Made by a program: the position numbers and the translations under genes
Origin: Monocercomonoides exilis
Taxonomy: Eukaryota > Preaxostyla > Oxymonadida > Polymastigidae
Length of the DNA stretch: 64,000 nt
Assembly: GCA_001643675.2 (NCBI GenBank)
Contig: LSRY02000035.1
Span: 558,001 to 622,000 of the forward strand
Direction: 5' to 3'
Shown: positions 32,801-41,052 of the stretch, one piece after another
How positions within the stretch are numbered: position 1 is the first letter of the stretch
How the letters are laid out: every line of letters begins with the position of its first letter
The notes under the pieces: generated by a model
Database searches by the model: none
What the model was told of the DNA's origin: nothing
Seen by the model: the letters and a program-made list of their open reading frames with translations, nothing else

Positions 32801-33677
32801 ACGATGATGATGATGATTCATCGCTTGAGGGATTCTGTTGTTTCATTCCTTCTTTTTCTCCATCACCTTTTTCTTCATCGGTTGTGGTGCTTTCCTCCAG
32901 TCCAATGGGAATGATGCCTGACGCGATGAGTGCTGCCCTCAATAGCGACAGGTCGTCTCTGCCGAGGCAGAAGCAGTCGTCGATGGTGGACAGCACAGCC
33001 TCTCTCCGCTGGTCGACAGAAACGAGATGGATGACTGGCTGTGGGATGAGTGAAAGTGTAGCTACGATTGGTGGGGTGGGTGTGGGAGAGGACGATGGCT
33101 CTGTTGGGGAAGAATAGAGTAAAGAAGAGGAGGAAGAAGAAGAAGAAGAAGAATTTTGAAGATGGCAACTTTGTGGCTGCTGTTGATGTGGCTGGAGTGG
33201 AAAATCAGGCGCAGAATTGTCAGTTGATCGGAAACTCGATGACAATTGTGGTGGAAGTGGGAGCGAATGAGATGCTTCACTTTTCGTTGCTGCATCTTTG
33301 TATTCTTCTGGTTTTGCTTCTTGTTTTTGAGCGCATGATGCTTCAAACGGAGGGAGAAGAGACAAATTTACAGAAATGTTCAAAACAAGCGCTCCGTTTG
33401 GAAAATCCATTGCCAAAAAAAAGATATCGCTTGCAATTGTGTGCGTAATATCAATGCGCACTGGTGTGACTTCGCATAGAACAGAATCCGATGAAAAAAG
33501 AACAGGATGTATTTTTAGTGGATAATTTTTAAAAGTTTTGCTGTTTGAAGAGTTTAATGCGTCTGAAGTCTCAAATGGCTTTGAAGAAACAACATCACTA
33601 CGTCTAAATTCAAACATCCATTTATTAAAATGCTGTGATCGAACAGTCTTTTTAACAAGATCTTGAAGAAGATCCAT
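26847..33677 (-). CDS. Giant GHMP-kinase / UDP-sugar pyrophosphorylase-like bifunctional protein with serine-rich inserts
   Basis: 2,276 residues in one open frame. Conserved islands are separated by poly-Ser, Glu/Lys and Pro tracts. The N-terminal half follows a fucokinase-type GHMP kinase: TPVRIDI (71-77), QDIPKGSRMAVSTSLLAS (about 341-358), GGNGGGWQDSAGLWP (465-479), ILFHGGMSSDIGAI (about 585) and WVLGSSSGGGMGIF (about 680-693). The C-terminal half resembles a UDPGP-type nucleotidyltransferase: LLNGEVAFVTFCSRVCSKWT (about 1565-1585), GKHRSFLE, a cis-Pro-like QPLGHAYELP, FVWNVDGIGVWCDPALLG and WIDVDGLLSLFGL. I recall the same order of islands in bacterial kinase/uridylyltransferase fusions; the expected role would be sugar phosphorylation and nucleotide activation (salvage). 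However, glycine-rich loops at GHMP motifs 1 and 2 and the nucleotidyltransferase loop are altered, so catalysis is uncertain. It ends at TAA. The ORF at 33747-34232 may be an upstream exon. Confidence 0.6.
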   Translation of the reverse strand: MDLLQDLVKKTVRSQHFNKWMFEFRRSDVVSSKPFETSDALNSSNSKTFKNYPLKIHPVLFSSDSVLCEVTPVRIDITHTIASDIFFLAMDFPNGALVLNISVNLSLLPPFEASCAQKQEAKPEEYKDAATKSEASHSLPLPPQLSSSFRSTDNSAPDFPLQPHQQQPQSCHLQNSSSSSSSSSSLLYSSPTEPSSSPTPTPPIVATLSLIPQPVIHLVSVDQRREAVLSTIDDCFCLGRDDLSLLRAALIASGIIPIGLEESTTTDEEKGDGEKEGMKQQNPSSDESSSSSSSSSSSLPSSSSSSSSLNHSVSSRELLQHLLFQLTGKENTGLRLTSYVQDIPKGSRMAVSTSLLASLIALCTRATQQLNGEEREKMGNAKREEKEEEKEEKEEKDTNVKNESDNKGDDKNATKKSESNSTHSSPSPSPSSPPLPQDIPSLTGPLMPSERRMIASRVILGEWIGGNGGGWQDSAGLWPSVKAMVGKEAAADDPEWGISEGALLPMCMVLDEEQQEKREKGKKKENEKCKEELRENPQEIHTTDIELAISSSSPDPIPSSSSVISSPSSLPLIPQSSLNLLLSSLILFHGGMSSDIGAILSLVSSHYLLRTQRRWLCRLQSVSLFPRLVALLAEGQIRQLAALLQAHFFELLLPVIPAANNAFTERVQSLMALVFDKLFWGMWVLGSSSGGGMGIFVDPAVKRRRWVWNDKWMEDVTRECRRREREEWRKKKEKEKKTEKEGRKEIAIEQLQIQPLTTQKEGKQTTSVCPFFARWIATCSKTGAETRGQSDATVWYELSEGDVVMSCEEFVQKLLMECKKQLCDNLHFVIDPVVYQVEINKTGSVGLLLSDKGEDLASTDKSVYGVDDEQKKNRSECNKEEEKSNVGIECSIRTGNKEELIENKANASTAHLASDQTEYNSVNSTTSANSTENTQLISAANMHLPCSYSPMLSTKGFPSYNTLLTTSSSPSSPSTPSTPLMTIGTAPDPFASSMSPITRSLTPYSRSLSSSVLKRFTSLASSPESPSCPLCRLLRCENPSQQDCLAVNELFMRTLCDPSHSHSTNAASSTASSSSSSSSSSSSSSSSLPFNECSADCSNKTENRSLFPSPSGASFQNLSNDLSFSSLLAPPPLILDTGLNSQEHQSTSPADAAATTTVGLSPANLATSSISFPSSSSSSSSSSSSSSSSSSFLLSSSVEFQSSASQLPFGSTPPHSPNAAPDLSSCGSSLFFNASTPVDETAQNRNSNGSYSLSSASPPFCASSSFSSSAISDLSPSLPNYNSKSPVASSSYSSVVGSPCAHSHLFPDAFPQTAGSSTSSSPSSSYSSSYLSFSPHNSSISRFPVAFCPLCTCLLSRGFNPYEHIQLRERMKNGEIGVGKGKLGWMMQREKEKEKEKEKEEKEQENMMKNKKIKRGRTEERTKNIRENDKNHLFEAPIKDKCSNEHTKSNQPEIIAPRLRSNNSVKSFVVDNVSSEDVIWMNSPEINEYSLTRLNGSESAEAKSDDAQQNNQNSSTSSSSEQSTEQESNTVAEHSSSSSSFSSSSSSPSSPLPSSASVSSDFECGMDALLNGEVAFVTFCSRVCSKWTFGSENVVKATSHVTKMEGKHRSFLEIQLAKTRWLERKIEEERERRRRSGRAKEEEEEVVEHSCANAKDCEDCINDKEADTHSNKRKGHTLFHVVTTSYRTQQAVERETKRFAESCGMDLAPISFESPWQHFSSSRSAKHLPQLVTGSQPASHSSSSSSSSSSNLSILISNNCWATLRLIPSPTDYLTYFNTEISPIPVAVVPHASSSSSSAPSPSTSSSSSSSSSSNSSKSSNVRIVPLSSIEHASSSSSSSSSSSTSQPTLPSFLSRQLVSSLDWINTHPLCADYRSNTPDQCMQPLGHAYELPSLIANGTLTHILSEQPGVKTLFVWNVDGIGVWCDPALLGRHRKGGRVVDFEVMERGVDDKGCFLGRVETAGGEETETEAEEENGERGKGKKLNEIESEIGNSKINQSERKASTECNESKTFSNTSQSELPDSAHSSADSAMLCLLGEHMLSEEEKWKLRFVATGAMWIDVDGLLSLFGLTRRDILKQNEANIDEVKREHKTTKESHNPSSEATSLCKQSYLLSKCNETTEKAQNIICCTETHRVNHSSSPFAAFSSNQRPALPHCFSLLPSFHSFLALLPTRVSIKQVRRTKDNTGGEESHSTAQMDKLFSDITHVDWQRHFKESQKDCQIGIEQQKKSNLFGYICVERLRGMSLKEKGNVDSWSDEGGDFYVNKHCLFEEDL

Positions 33678-33746
33678 CGCAACACTAGAATAGCACTATT
33701 TGAAAAATATTACCAAGCAAAAAATTCAAACAATAAATATCACGTT

Positions 33747-34232
33747 TCATAATCTTATCAAACATGTGTCGCACACTTTGTGTAATACCGTTGAAATTGG
33801 ATATGAAAAATTGGCGAATTTTTCTTGAAACGATAGATGAGAAGGTGAGTTCGATTGTTTTGAAGACTCCAGGGAACAAAAAGCTAAAAATTCTTCTGCA
33901 GCTTCATCGAATTTTCCTTCCTTAAGCATGGACATTCCTTTCGCAGGAAAGGGCAAAAGATGCTCTGTGCTGATAAATGATGATTTCTTTCTTTGATTTG
34001 CTCGTCTCAGTACTTCAAACTGAAATAACCATCCCAAAAATGATGCGGCTCTAACATTCTCATAGAGGGATATGTTTGCATCTTTACGAAAATTTCTGAG
34101 AGCTAATATTTCCTCAGCAAGAATGTCGTCCGAAAACAATTTCGATACTTCTTCCAGAGATTGGTCTTTTATGCATCTTTCTTTGGAAGAAATTATCTGA
34201 ACAAGCTTTCGTACATTTTTTTCGCTCTCCAT
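33747..34232 (-). CDS. Uncharacterised helical protein, or N-terminal exon of the GHMP/UDPGP giant
   Basis: 161 residues from ATG (MESEKNVRKLVQII) to TGA. The sequence is helical and soluble in character; MSMLKEGKFDEAAEEFLAF (about 98-116) looks like one TPR-type helical hairpin. No family recognised. It lies on the same strand as the giant gene at 26847-33677, only 69 bp upstream of that gene's first ATG, and a GT...AG pair (donor after 33796, acceptor just before 33695) could join the two in frame without a stop. Bacterial relatives of the giant have an extra helical segment before the kinase domain, as I recall, which would fit. Whether this is a separate gene or an exon is open. Confidence 0.45.
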   Translation of the reverse strand: MESEKNVRKLVQIISSKERCIKDQSLEEVSKLFSDDILAEEILALRNFRKDANISLYENVRAASFLGWLFQFEVLRRANQRKKSSFISTEHLLPFPAKGMSMLKEGKFDEAAEEFLAFCSLESSKQSNSPSHLSFQEKFANFSYPISTVLHKVCDTCLIRL

Positions 34233-34602
34233 TCCACAGTTCCTGTCCTCTTCTCGATTTTTTGTTGAAGTGTTTTGGAGATTGATCTCGTATACAATTA
34301 AATATTTTATTATTTAATGTCAACATCCCTGAACCAAAAAGAAATAGAAAAGTATGGCATATTGTCTAGGATGTGCCAAGTATCAGATGAATAAAACTAT
34401 ATCGCCTAAAATGCGCGCAAATTTCTTCAAGATAAGAATTGGCAGTTCTTTCATAAATACAATTTTTCTTAGCTCTTGGTTATTTCCCTAGTTCCAGATT
34501 GTTGACTTCAAACGACATTTTTGTTTTATCTTCGGAAATAGATTCTATTTCGTCCAGTTTGATTAGTTTTATATTTTCTTTTGTTATTTTGAGAAATTGT
34601 TG

Positions 34603-34995
34603 ATGTACTTTTTGACTGAAGACTTTCCATCTTTTCTGCAGCTCGTATGCAAAGCAAAGCAGCTCTCGAAAAAGCCTATGGAAGATCCATTCCCTGAAGA
34701 TGCATTTGCGGCTTTGTCACGGAATCCATCTGTTGGTGGAAAAGTCCCTCTTGATCAAATCAGGCAAATGCTGGCTGATTATTCGTTTACTGTTGATGTA
34801 GATGTATGCTATTGAGAATTGCTTTATTTCATTTTTGAGCAATTTGTCACTTTGACTTTTTTTACAAATTTGTATCAGGCATATTTTGCGAAACATCCAC
34901 CTCGCGAATGGTGCATCTCTTTGGAAGAGTTTGAAGCATTTTTGAAAGAGGCTGCAAAGCCTATGGCAAATTTGAATTGCCACTGGAAAAAATAA
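34603..34995 (+). CDS. Small EF-hand-like protein
   Basis: Two exons, 34603-34803 and 34879-34995, joined across a 75-bp intron (GTATGC...TATCAG) in phase 0, giving 105 residues ending at TAA. The join reads FTVDVDAYFAKHPPREW, continuing into a helix-loop-helix (SLEEFEAFLKEA) like the second half of an EF-hand, although the loop lacks a full set of calcium-coordinating acids. An earlier helix-turn-helix (VPLDQIRQMLADYSF) may be a second degenerate hand. The start is uncertain: ATG 34603 is the first in frame, but CTTTTCTGCAG just before 34642 resembles an acceptor, so an upstream exon is possible. Function not assigned. Confidence 0.55.
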
Positions 34996-35136
34996 ACAAC
35001 TGTTTTCAACTTCAACTCGGAAACGCAATAGTTTGCAATTCTGAAAAATCAGAGATGCAACATTCACTGATAATGCATTTGAAAATGGATATTTTTTTGC
35101 AATTAGTTCCATGTTTGTGTTGTTTTGTTTTATTAA

Positions 35137-35483
35137 CCCCAATAGTTAAATTGACTCAGTTATAAATAAATTTTCAAATATCTGGACAAGTTTTGAATGA
35201 ATTATCATAACATTTCATCAATAAATGCACGGGCATTTGAAATTTCTCTTTTTTCATTATTTCTATGTTTTTATTGATATTTTTTTGGAAAACAATTTGA
35301 TAAGATGTGACTTATTGAGTATTTATTTTATGCATAGAAATAATGTTTAATTTTTACTTAATATGACACAAACAAATCATGCGACATTTATTATTCGAAA
35401 ATTGGTAAACTTATTATTCAAAATAAATCGAATTGAGTATTTTAAAACAAAAATATTTTACAAAAATTAGTAACTGGATGATT
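35137..35483 (+). repeat. Left terminal inverted repeat of the TTAA element
   Basis: 347 bp, the reverse complement of 38301-38647, with one mismatch seen (A at left versus G at right, near the outer end). Outer bases are CCCC. Confidence 0.9.
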
Positions 35484-35949
35484 ATTAGTAAGAGATGGAC
35501 ATTAATGCTTCAACAGTATTTGCACAACGATTAATGTTTGAACCTATCTTCACTTTGTTTGTCAATATTCATTATAATATCAACTATATGGGATATTATT
35601 ATTTGCTTTATGAATTTTGTTCCATTCTGCACATTTGATTATTTTTCTCAATTTCAAAAATTATCCTATGATTTATTGACACGAAAATGAAAGACTTGTC
35701 ATGATAAGGCTGTGGAAAAAGTTTGGAACAAATCGTTGATTTTTTTGTAAAATGCAAGAATTTTGCAACATATGTTACTAAAATCATCATCGTTGAAATT
35801 GGAAATTTTTTTTATTAATTTGTTCCAATAATATGAGTGATTATTTTTGAAACCAAATATTTTTTCGGGGAGTTGATTTCAAAAAGATTGTTAGTGTTTT
35901 GAAAGTCATTTTTTTGATTTAAAAGAGGAAAAGAGTAATTATTCTTTTT

Positions 35950-35980
35950 GGTACAATCCCAATTGGCGGACATAACCCAT
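35950..35980 (+). repeat. Left TIR of Merlin element
   Basis: 31-bp inverted repeat; differs from its partner at three consecutive positions (TGG versus AAA). Confidence 0.92.
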
Positions 35981-36297
35981 AATTTTTAATGAGAAAAAAG
36001 AAAAAAGAAATAAATTCAAATGTTAGAATCATGTCTTTTTGTTGAAGATATGTTTAAAATGAAAAGTGCTGGTGGGTGCTGTATTTTGAAAATTAAAATA
36101 AAGACAATTATATTTTTTTATTGTTTGCTCAATAAAAATTAATAAAGAATAACACTGAATGGTTTGAAAAATGAACAAATAGAAAACAATAACTTGGTAT
36201 GTTATGTGCTTCAACTTGTGGCATTCTGATTCATCGATATTTTTTATTTCATCTGAAAAAAGAAAAAAAAGTTAATAGAAAAAAAAAAATTAAAAAT

Positions 36298-37200
36298 TCA
36301 AACTTCCATTTGTTCATAAATATTATTGACAGCCAAGGTATCCAAAAAGGTGTAATAAGTGCTGTCTTCTTGCCTTTTGCAAGCGAAAGAATCCATATAT
36401 GATTGAATTACTGAATGTCTGACTCCATGTGGTGGTAAGCTTTTACGAAACAAGGACCAGAGACCTTCAATGCGGTTGGTGTGAGTGTTTGTTTCTTAAT
36501 TAATAAATGTCTTTTTGTGATTGACCATTCTATGTGTGTAACCAAGATTTTCCATTCCATTGTAGGCCCGCCAGCTGTCACTGTTAATTATTGAACCTAA
36601 TTCAATATTTCTTCTCACCGAAGAATGTAAAGTGTGCTTTTTTCTATCTGGAACCATTTCCATAAACATATTGCTTTTTCCTTTTCCTGTTTGAGGGACG
36701 TCAATACCTCCGAAAACCCACTGCTGAGGTTTTTTTCTTCCTTTTTTATATTTTCTGCGAAATAAAAGCATCTCATCAATTTGAACTATTCTGTTGACTC
36801 CACCAATCCTTCTCTTCATAATCTGCATTTCCCGAGATACGGCTCTCCTAAAAAGAGAATAAATGTGGCAGACCGTGTTTTTGGATAGATTTGTAAGTAA
36901 AGTTGCCTGTTTTGCTGTAATGTTTATCCAAAAGTACAGTGACAGTTTCATAAATTGATGCATTTTTATTCGGATTTTTTCAAAAACTGTATTTTTCCTT
37001 ATGCTGACTGATTGGTGTTGGCAACGGTAGCGAAATCTTTCATCTGCTTCTTTTTTGAATCCAATCATCTTTTGGCATTTGCCACAGTAAATTTGCTTCT
37101 TAACCAGATTCCTTTCCACAAGAAAATCAACGGTTTTATCTTCATCGTTGAAGGTTTGGCTCAATTTGGATATTTCTAATTTTTTATTTGAATTTTCCAT
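36298..37200 (-). pseudogene. Merlin/ISXO2-type DDE transposase with one in-frame TAA
   Basis: The frame encodes 300 positions from the ATG at 37200 to TGA at 36298, interrupted by TAA at 36496-36498 (codon 235). An N-terminal zinc ribbon is present (Cys39, Cys42, Cys60 and a following His). The catalytic triad is QIDE (Asp142), NSDSW (Asp208) and, after the stop, THTNRIEGLW (Glu245), so the truncated product would lack the third catalytic acid. No frameshift is seen. The length is right for the family, so one nonsense mutation is the only visible lesion. It catalyses cut-and-paste transposition when intact. Confidence 0.88.
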
Positions 37201-37208
37201 ATTTAATA

Positions 37209-37239
37209 ATGGGTTATGTCCGTTTATTGGGATTGTACC
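37209..37239 (-). repeat. Right TIR of Merlin element
   Basis: 31-bp inverted repeat, partner of 35950-35980, directly followed by the right copy of the 8-bp target-site duplication. Confidence 0.92.
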
Positions 37240-38300
37240 TTCTTTTTTTCAAAAAAAACAAATGTTTTTATTGAATCAAAGATGAAGATATTTTTTTAAA
37301 GTCTTTTATTTTTTCAGTGTTCTTTTTTTGATATTCAATAAGAAGTTTTTGGATCGAAAATTTTGAAAGCAAAAATATGATTAAAAAAATTATCACCAAT
37401 ATTTAACTTTTTTTCAAAAGGACAATATTATATGCATTGTCAAAAAAATAGCTGCAAACAACAAAAACAAAATTTAACAATCAAATATAACTTATTTCAA
37501 ACCATTTTTTTTTAAAAAAAAAAAAAAAAAACAACTATTTCCATGCTTAAAGATTTTTTTCCAAAAAAAAGAGGACATATTTAAGTTTGAATTCTTTCTT
37601 ATAAATCCATATTAATTTGGTTGATTGTTTTTGAAATCATAACTTTTGTCGGTGGATCGATTTTTCAAAGGTTCTTCGTCTTTCATTGGATATTTTTCAT
37701 TCAAATGAAATATGAATAACAATTATTTCATAATCCAATGTTTGAGATAGTTCGTGCAATTTTGTCAACAAATGGATGATCATAATTCCCCGTGCATTAT
37801 TTTTTTAAAGTAATTATTGTTAAATTTTTTTATCCAAAACTTTGAATTAACTGATTGTCTCAAATACTTTGAAATCAATCAAATGTTTATGTGAAATACA
37901 TTTATGACTTTCTATTTCTTTAAGTGACAACATGCATTTGAAAGACAAAATTTTGATATCATGTGACATTTTTAAAAAATTCTTTTTTAAATTAACTGCA
38001 AATAGGAAAATTAAATATATTCCGTAATAATCATTATTTAAAAAAATGATCACCCAAATAATCAATCAAATGCTGAAAAGGAAACAACAAATACAAGCTT
38101 AAAAGTTTGAGATGAATGAAAAACAGACGTTTTCATTTAAATGATCCATCACTTTTGAATGTTTGAATGTCAGAATGCAAATGAAAACATTCAAACAGTA
38201 AATTTTGATTTGAATAAAAATTAAATTTAAAAATCAATCTCGCAATATTTCATATTTTTTCGAAAATTGAAAACATCCGATTTTATAATTAGTTGCAAAC

Positions 38301-38647
38301 AATCATCCAGTTACTAATTTTTGTAAAATATTTTTGTTTTAAAATACTCAATTCGATTTATTTTGAATAATAAGTTTACCAATTTTCGAATAATAAATGT
38401 CGCATGATTTGTTTGTGTCATATTAAGTAAAAATTAAACATTATTTCTATGCATAAAATAAATACTCAATAAGTCACATCTTATCAAATTGTTTTCCAAA
38501 AAAATATCAATAAAAACATAGAAATAATGAAAAAAGAGAAATTTCAAATGCCCGTGCATTTATTGATGAAATGTTATGATAATTCATTCAAAACTTGTCC
38601 AGATATTTGAAAATTTATTTATAACTGAGTCAATTCAACTATTGGGG
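38301..38647 (-). repeat. Right terminal inverted repeat of the TTAA element
   Basis: 347-bp reverse complement of 35137-35483, followed by the right TTAA. Confidence 0.9.
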
Positions 38648-38803
38648 TTAATAAAACCCAATTTCAGTAGAATATTGGTTAAAAATACCAAGTCTTTTCA
38701 CGGTGTTTATGTTGACTTTGTATTTTTTTCACATTGCGATTAATTTTCGTTATGATTTTTCGAAACAAATAATAGTTTCTGATAACCATAATTATAATTT
38801 AGA

Positions 38804-40106
38804 ATGGGTTCATTATTTTCAAAATCTTCTGTCTCTTCCATAGGAGAACTAAATAATGTAAACGGAAATGCCAAACATAACGCATGCTATTTATTCAAAG
38901 AATTTATTTATTTATTATTGTTGATAAAAATGCTTTATGATTAAAATTGATTGTTTTTACTTTTTATTTCATTAGTTTGTACAAACAAAAGCAAATACAT
39001 CAATGAACAAGCAAACTTTGTCTCTTCCATCTAATGCCATTACATACGAGCAACCTGTTAAAATTAAAAGAGAGGATATTTTGAAAGAAGTTCAAAATGT
39101 TGATGTTGATTTGAAACAAGAAAAAAGTAGTATGAATTTTCTGTTCATTTTTTTTTTCTTTATCCACCTTCTTTTTCAATGAACTCTTTGATATTATTTT
39201 AGCTGTAAATGAGGACAGGGTTCAGTGTCAAAAATGCGGGAGACTATTCTTCTCTGAGCGAATTAAGAAACATGAAAGCGTTTGCCATGGAAGAATGCAA
39301 GAGAGTACAAAAAGGAATTCTCGTGCTTCTCTTATTCAAGCACAGACAAAACCGTTTGAAACTATTTTCCTTTTTTTTTATGTTTAAAGAAAAAGTTAAA
39401 ATTATAAAGTGCAACAACACCGAATCATACAACTGCAACAACACTAGATTCACAAGCAAACACATTGGGTTCTTCAAGGCCGAGACACCTCGATTCAAAA
39501 ATTTCTTCCACCGAAAATCAGAAAGGAACAATTAGCATTTCCAGAATTCCACGTCTCACATCAAAAGTTAATTTAAAACCGAAAGCGCATGCCACAACTT
39601 CAGCATCTTCCCATAATTTATCAACTCCAAAGAGTCGTAAAATGGCTTTTGACCCACTATCTGGAGAGTCCATTTCTAGACAATTAAACATTCTTAACGA
39701 AATGGAAAAAACAAAATCAAAGAGTTTGATTTCTTTTGCTTTCATAACAACCAAAAAGCAATTCTGATGAACAAATTTCCCTTCTCTTTTTAAACATATT
39801 CATTATCTTTTATTATAAGTGAATTGCGGACTACTGGTTTATCTGACTTCTCCTTCTGGGCAATCAACATGCTTGGGAGAACTTCTGTACGAAAAGGACG
39901 CAACAATTGTGGAGGAACTATCTCTCCTTGTTGAGGATCAGCTTGGAGCGAGAGTGAAGCCAGACACGATGAAGAAAAACGGAGTAATACAGCTTCACAA
40001 ACAACAGTATCCCTTTTCTGTATCGTCAATATTTAGGAAAGATAGCGACTATTTGCTGGTTGAGCCATATGAGGACGAAGCAGATTTGAGAATAGGAAAG
40101 GAATGA
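38804..40106 (+). CDS. Putatively myristoylated C2HC zinc-finger protein, five exons
   Basis: Exons 38804-38857, 38976-39129, 39203-39353, 39410-39723 and 39820-40106 (introns of 118, 73, 56 and 96 bp) keep frame throughout and give 319 residues. The N-terminus MGSLFSKSS has Gly2 and Ser6, a good N-myristoylation signal. Exon 3 encodes VQCQKCGRLFFSERIKKHE followed by VCHG, the C-x2-C-x12-H-x3-C spacing of ZC2HC1-type fingers. Exon 4 is Ser/Thr-rich and basic, probably disordered. Exon 5 (LLVYLTSPSG...LGELLYEKD...LLVEPYEDEADL) looks like a compact beta-rich domain I do not recognise. Exon 5 has no ATG of its own upstream, and the exon 4/5 splice creates AAG|ATG in frame, which supports one gene. 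If exon 4 is not spliced the protein instead ends at TGA 39767. The donor of exon 2 could lie 3 bp earlier. Confidence 0.7.
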
Positions 40107-40171
40107 AAAGTTTGATGAAAGCAAAACTTGGAAAAAAAACTAGAGTTATTCCTGTCATAGGAAAAAGATAA

Positions 40172-40417
40172 ATAAATATTCCTTTTGCTTCCAAAACACA
40201 ATGCAATTGCTTTTCACAACAAGGAAATCGCTCCCATTTCAAGAAAGCCGAAAACGAGACAGTGCTTTTTGATAGAGAATCGAACAGCCGTGATTTGCAA
40301 CATTTGGCGCATTGGTTTCTTTTGGCCTTTTTTGACCCAATCTGCAAATTCAGTGCCAAAAAACATTATTTCATTCTGTTAGAACAATTTCCGCGCTTTC
40401 AAACAAACTTTGTTTGA
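40172..40417 (+). other. Unassigned open stretch, possible exon or gene remnant
   Basis: About 80 codons open on the plus strand with no ATG, preceded by TAA and ended by TGA. The translation has protein-like composition: KTQCNCFSQQGNRSHFKK, then ETVLFDRESNSRDLQHLAHW and FLLAFFDPIC. A GTTTGA donor-like hexamer at 40412 overlaps the stop, and TTTGCTGCAG near 40465 could be the matching acceptor, so this may be an internal exon whose first exon I cannot find, or a decayed gene. The minus strand is also partly open here, with a less natural composition. Confidence 0.3.
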
Positions 40418-41052
40418 ATTAACATTTAAAGTCATTGCATCATCAACTTCATATTTGCTGCAGAATTTTTTTCTTCAAAGGACATTTTATTATTCACATC
40501 TTAATCATTTCAAAGCCGAATAGAATAACATAAAAGTAATTACAAGGGAATAGAGCATATTTTTCCTTTAAATTATAACCGAATAAATAACAAAAATTTC
40601 CTTCATTCTTTGTCAATCGTGCAGCTTTTTTCAAACTGAGTTTTCCTTTTTCTTGTGTCAAGCCTTCTCATCACCTGCACCATGAGATTTTTAATTCAAG
40701 AATTACTAAAAAATTTCGCAAAATTGATTGTTCGTTTTTGTTGCTTAATAAAAGAATTAATATCGTAGAGATCAGAACTTCAATGTTTTCAAAAGGAGTT
40801 ATGTTGTGTTTGTTAACTATTTCTTTTTGAAGATGGATAACAACACAGAAGAAAATCGTTGAATGATAAATATTCATTAACAGTAAATGAGATGACAACA
40901 AACACAGGATAAACGAATGTTTTGAATTAAAAAACATTTTCTTCCAAAAACAATCACGAATTACAATCTGACTTTTTATCGAATTATTTATATTGAGAAA
41001 TTACTGAAGAGATAGACGGATAGACAGATAGGGATGACAAATACATACACAA
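40418..41052. other. AT-rich spacer
   Basis: Spacer between the zinc-finger gene region and the 3' end of the DCN1-like gene. No coding frame with recognisable character, RNA gene or inverted repeat was seen apart from the possible small exon near 40465-40525. Confidence 0.5.

Larger units (their letters stand above)
35950..37239 (-). mobile_element. Merlin (IS1595/ISXO2-like) DNA transposon, nested
   Basis: Complete 1,290-bp element. Terminal inverted repeats of 31 bp (35950-35980 and 37209-37239) match at 28 positions and begin GGTACAATCCC. An 8-bp target-site duplication TTCTTTTT flanks it (35942-35949 and 37240-37247). Transposase is on the minus strand and starts 9 bp inside the right repeat. 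Eight- to nine-bp duplications are what is known for Merlin elements. It inserted inside the larger TTAA element, so it is the later of the two arrivals. Confidence 0.93.
35137..38647. mobile_element. TTAA-flanked DNA transposon with 347-bp terminal inverted repeats (piggyBac-like ends), hosting a nested Merlin
   Basis: The ends begin CCCC and are flanked on both sides by TTAA (35133-35136 and 38648-38651), the target-site duplication typical of piggyBac-type elements. The 347-bp inverted repeats differ at about one position by eye, so the element is young. Removing the nested Merlin plus its target duplication leaves about 2.2 kb of AT-rich DNA with no transposase frame, so it is non-autonomous. 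Assignment to piggyBac rests on TTAA and the CCC start alone. It sits in the spacer downstream of the EF-hand gene and disrupts no recognised gene. Confidence 0.75.

Noticed and set aside
34484-34640. Minus-strand open stretch ending in TAA with Lys/Glu-rich translation upstream of the EF-hand-like gene
   Set aside because: Composition looks coding-like, but there is no convincing start, it runs antisense into the EF-hand exon, and no family is recognisable; left unannotated.
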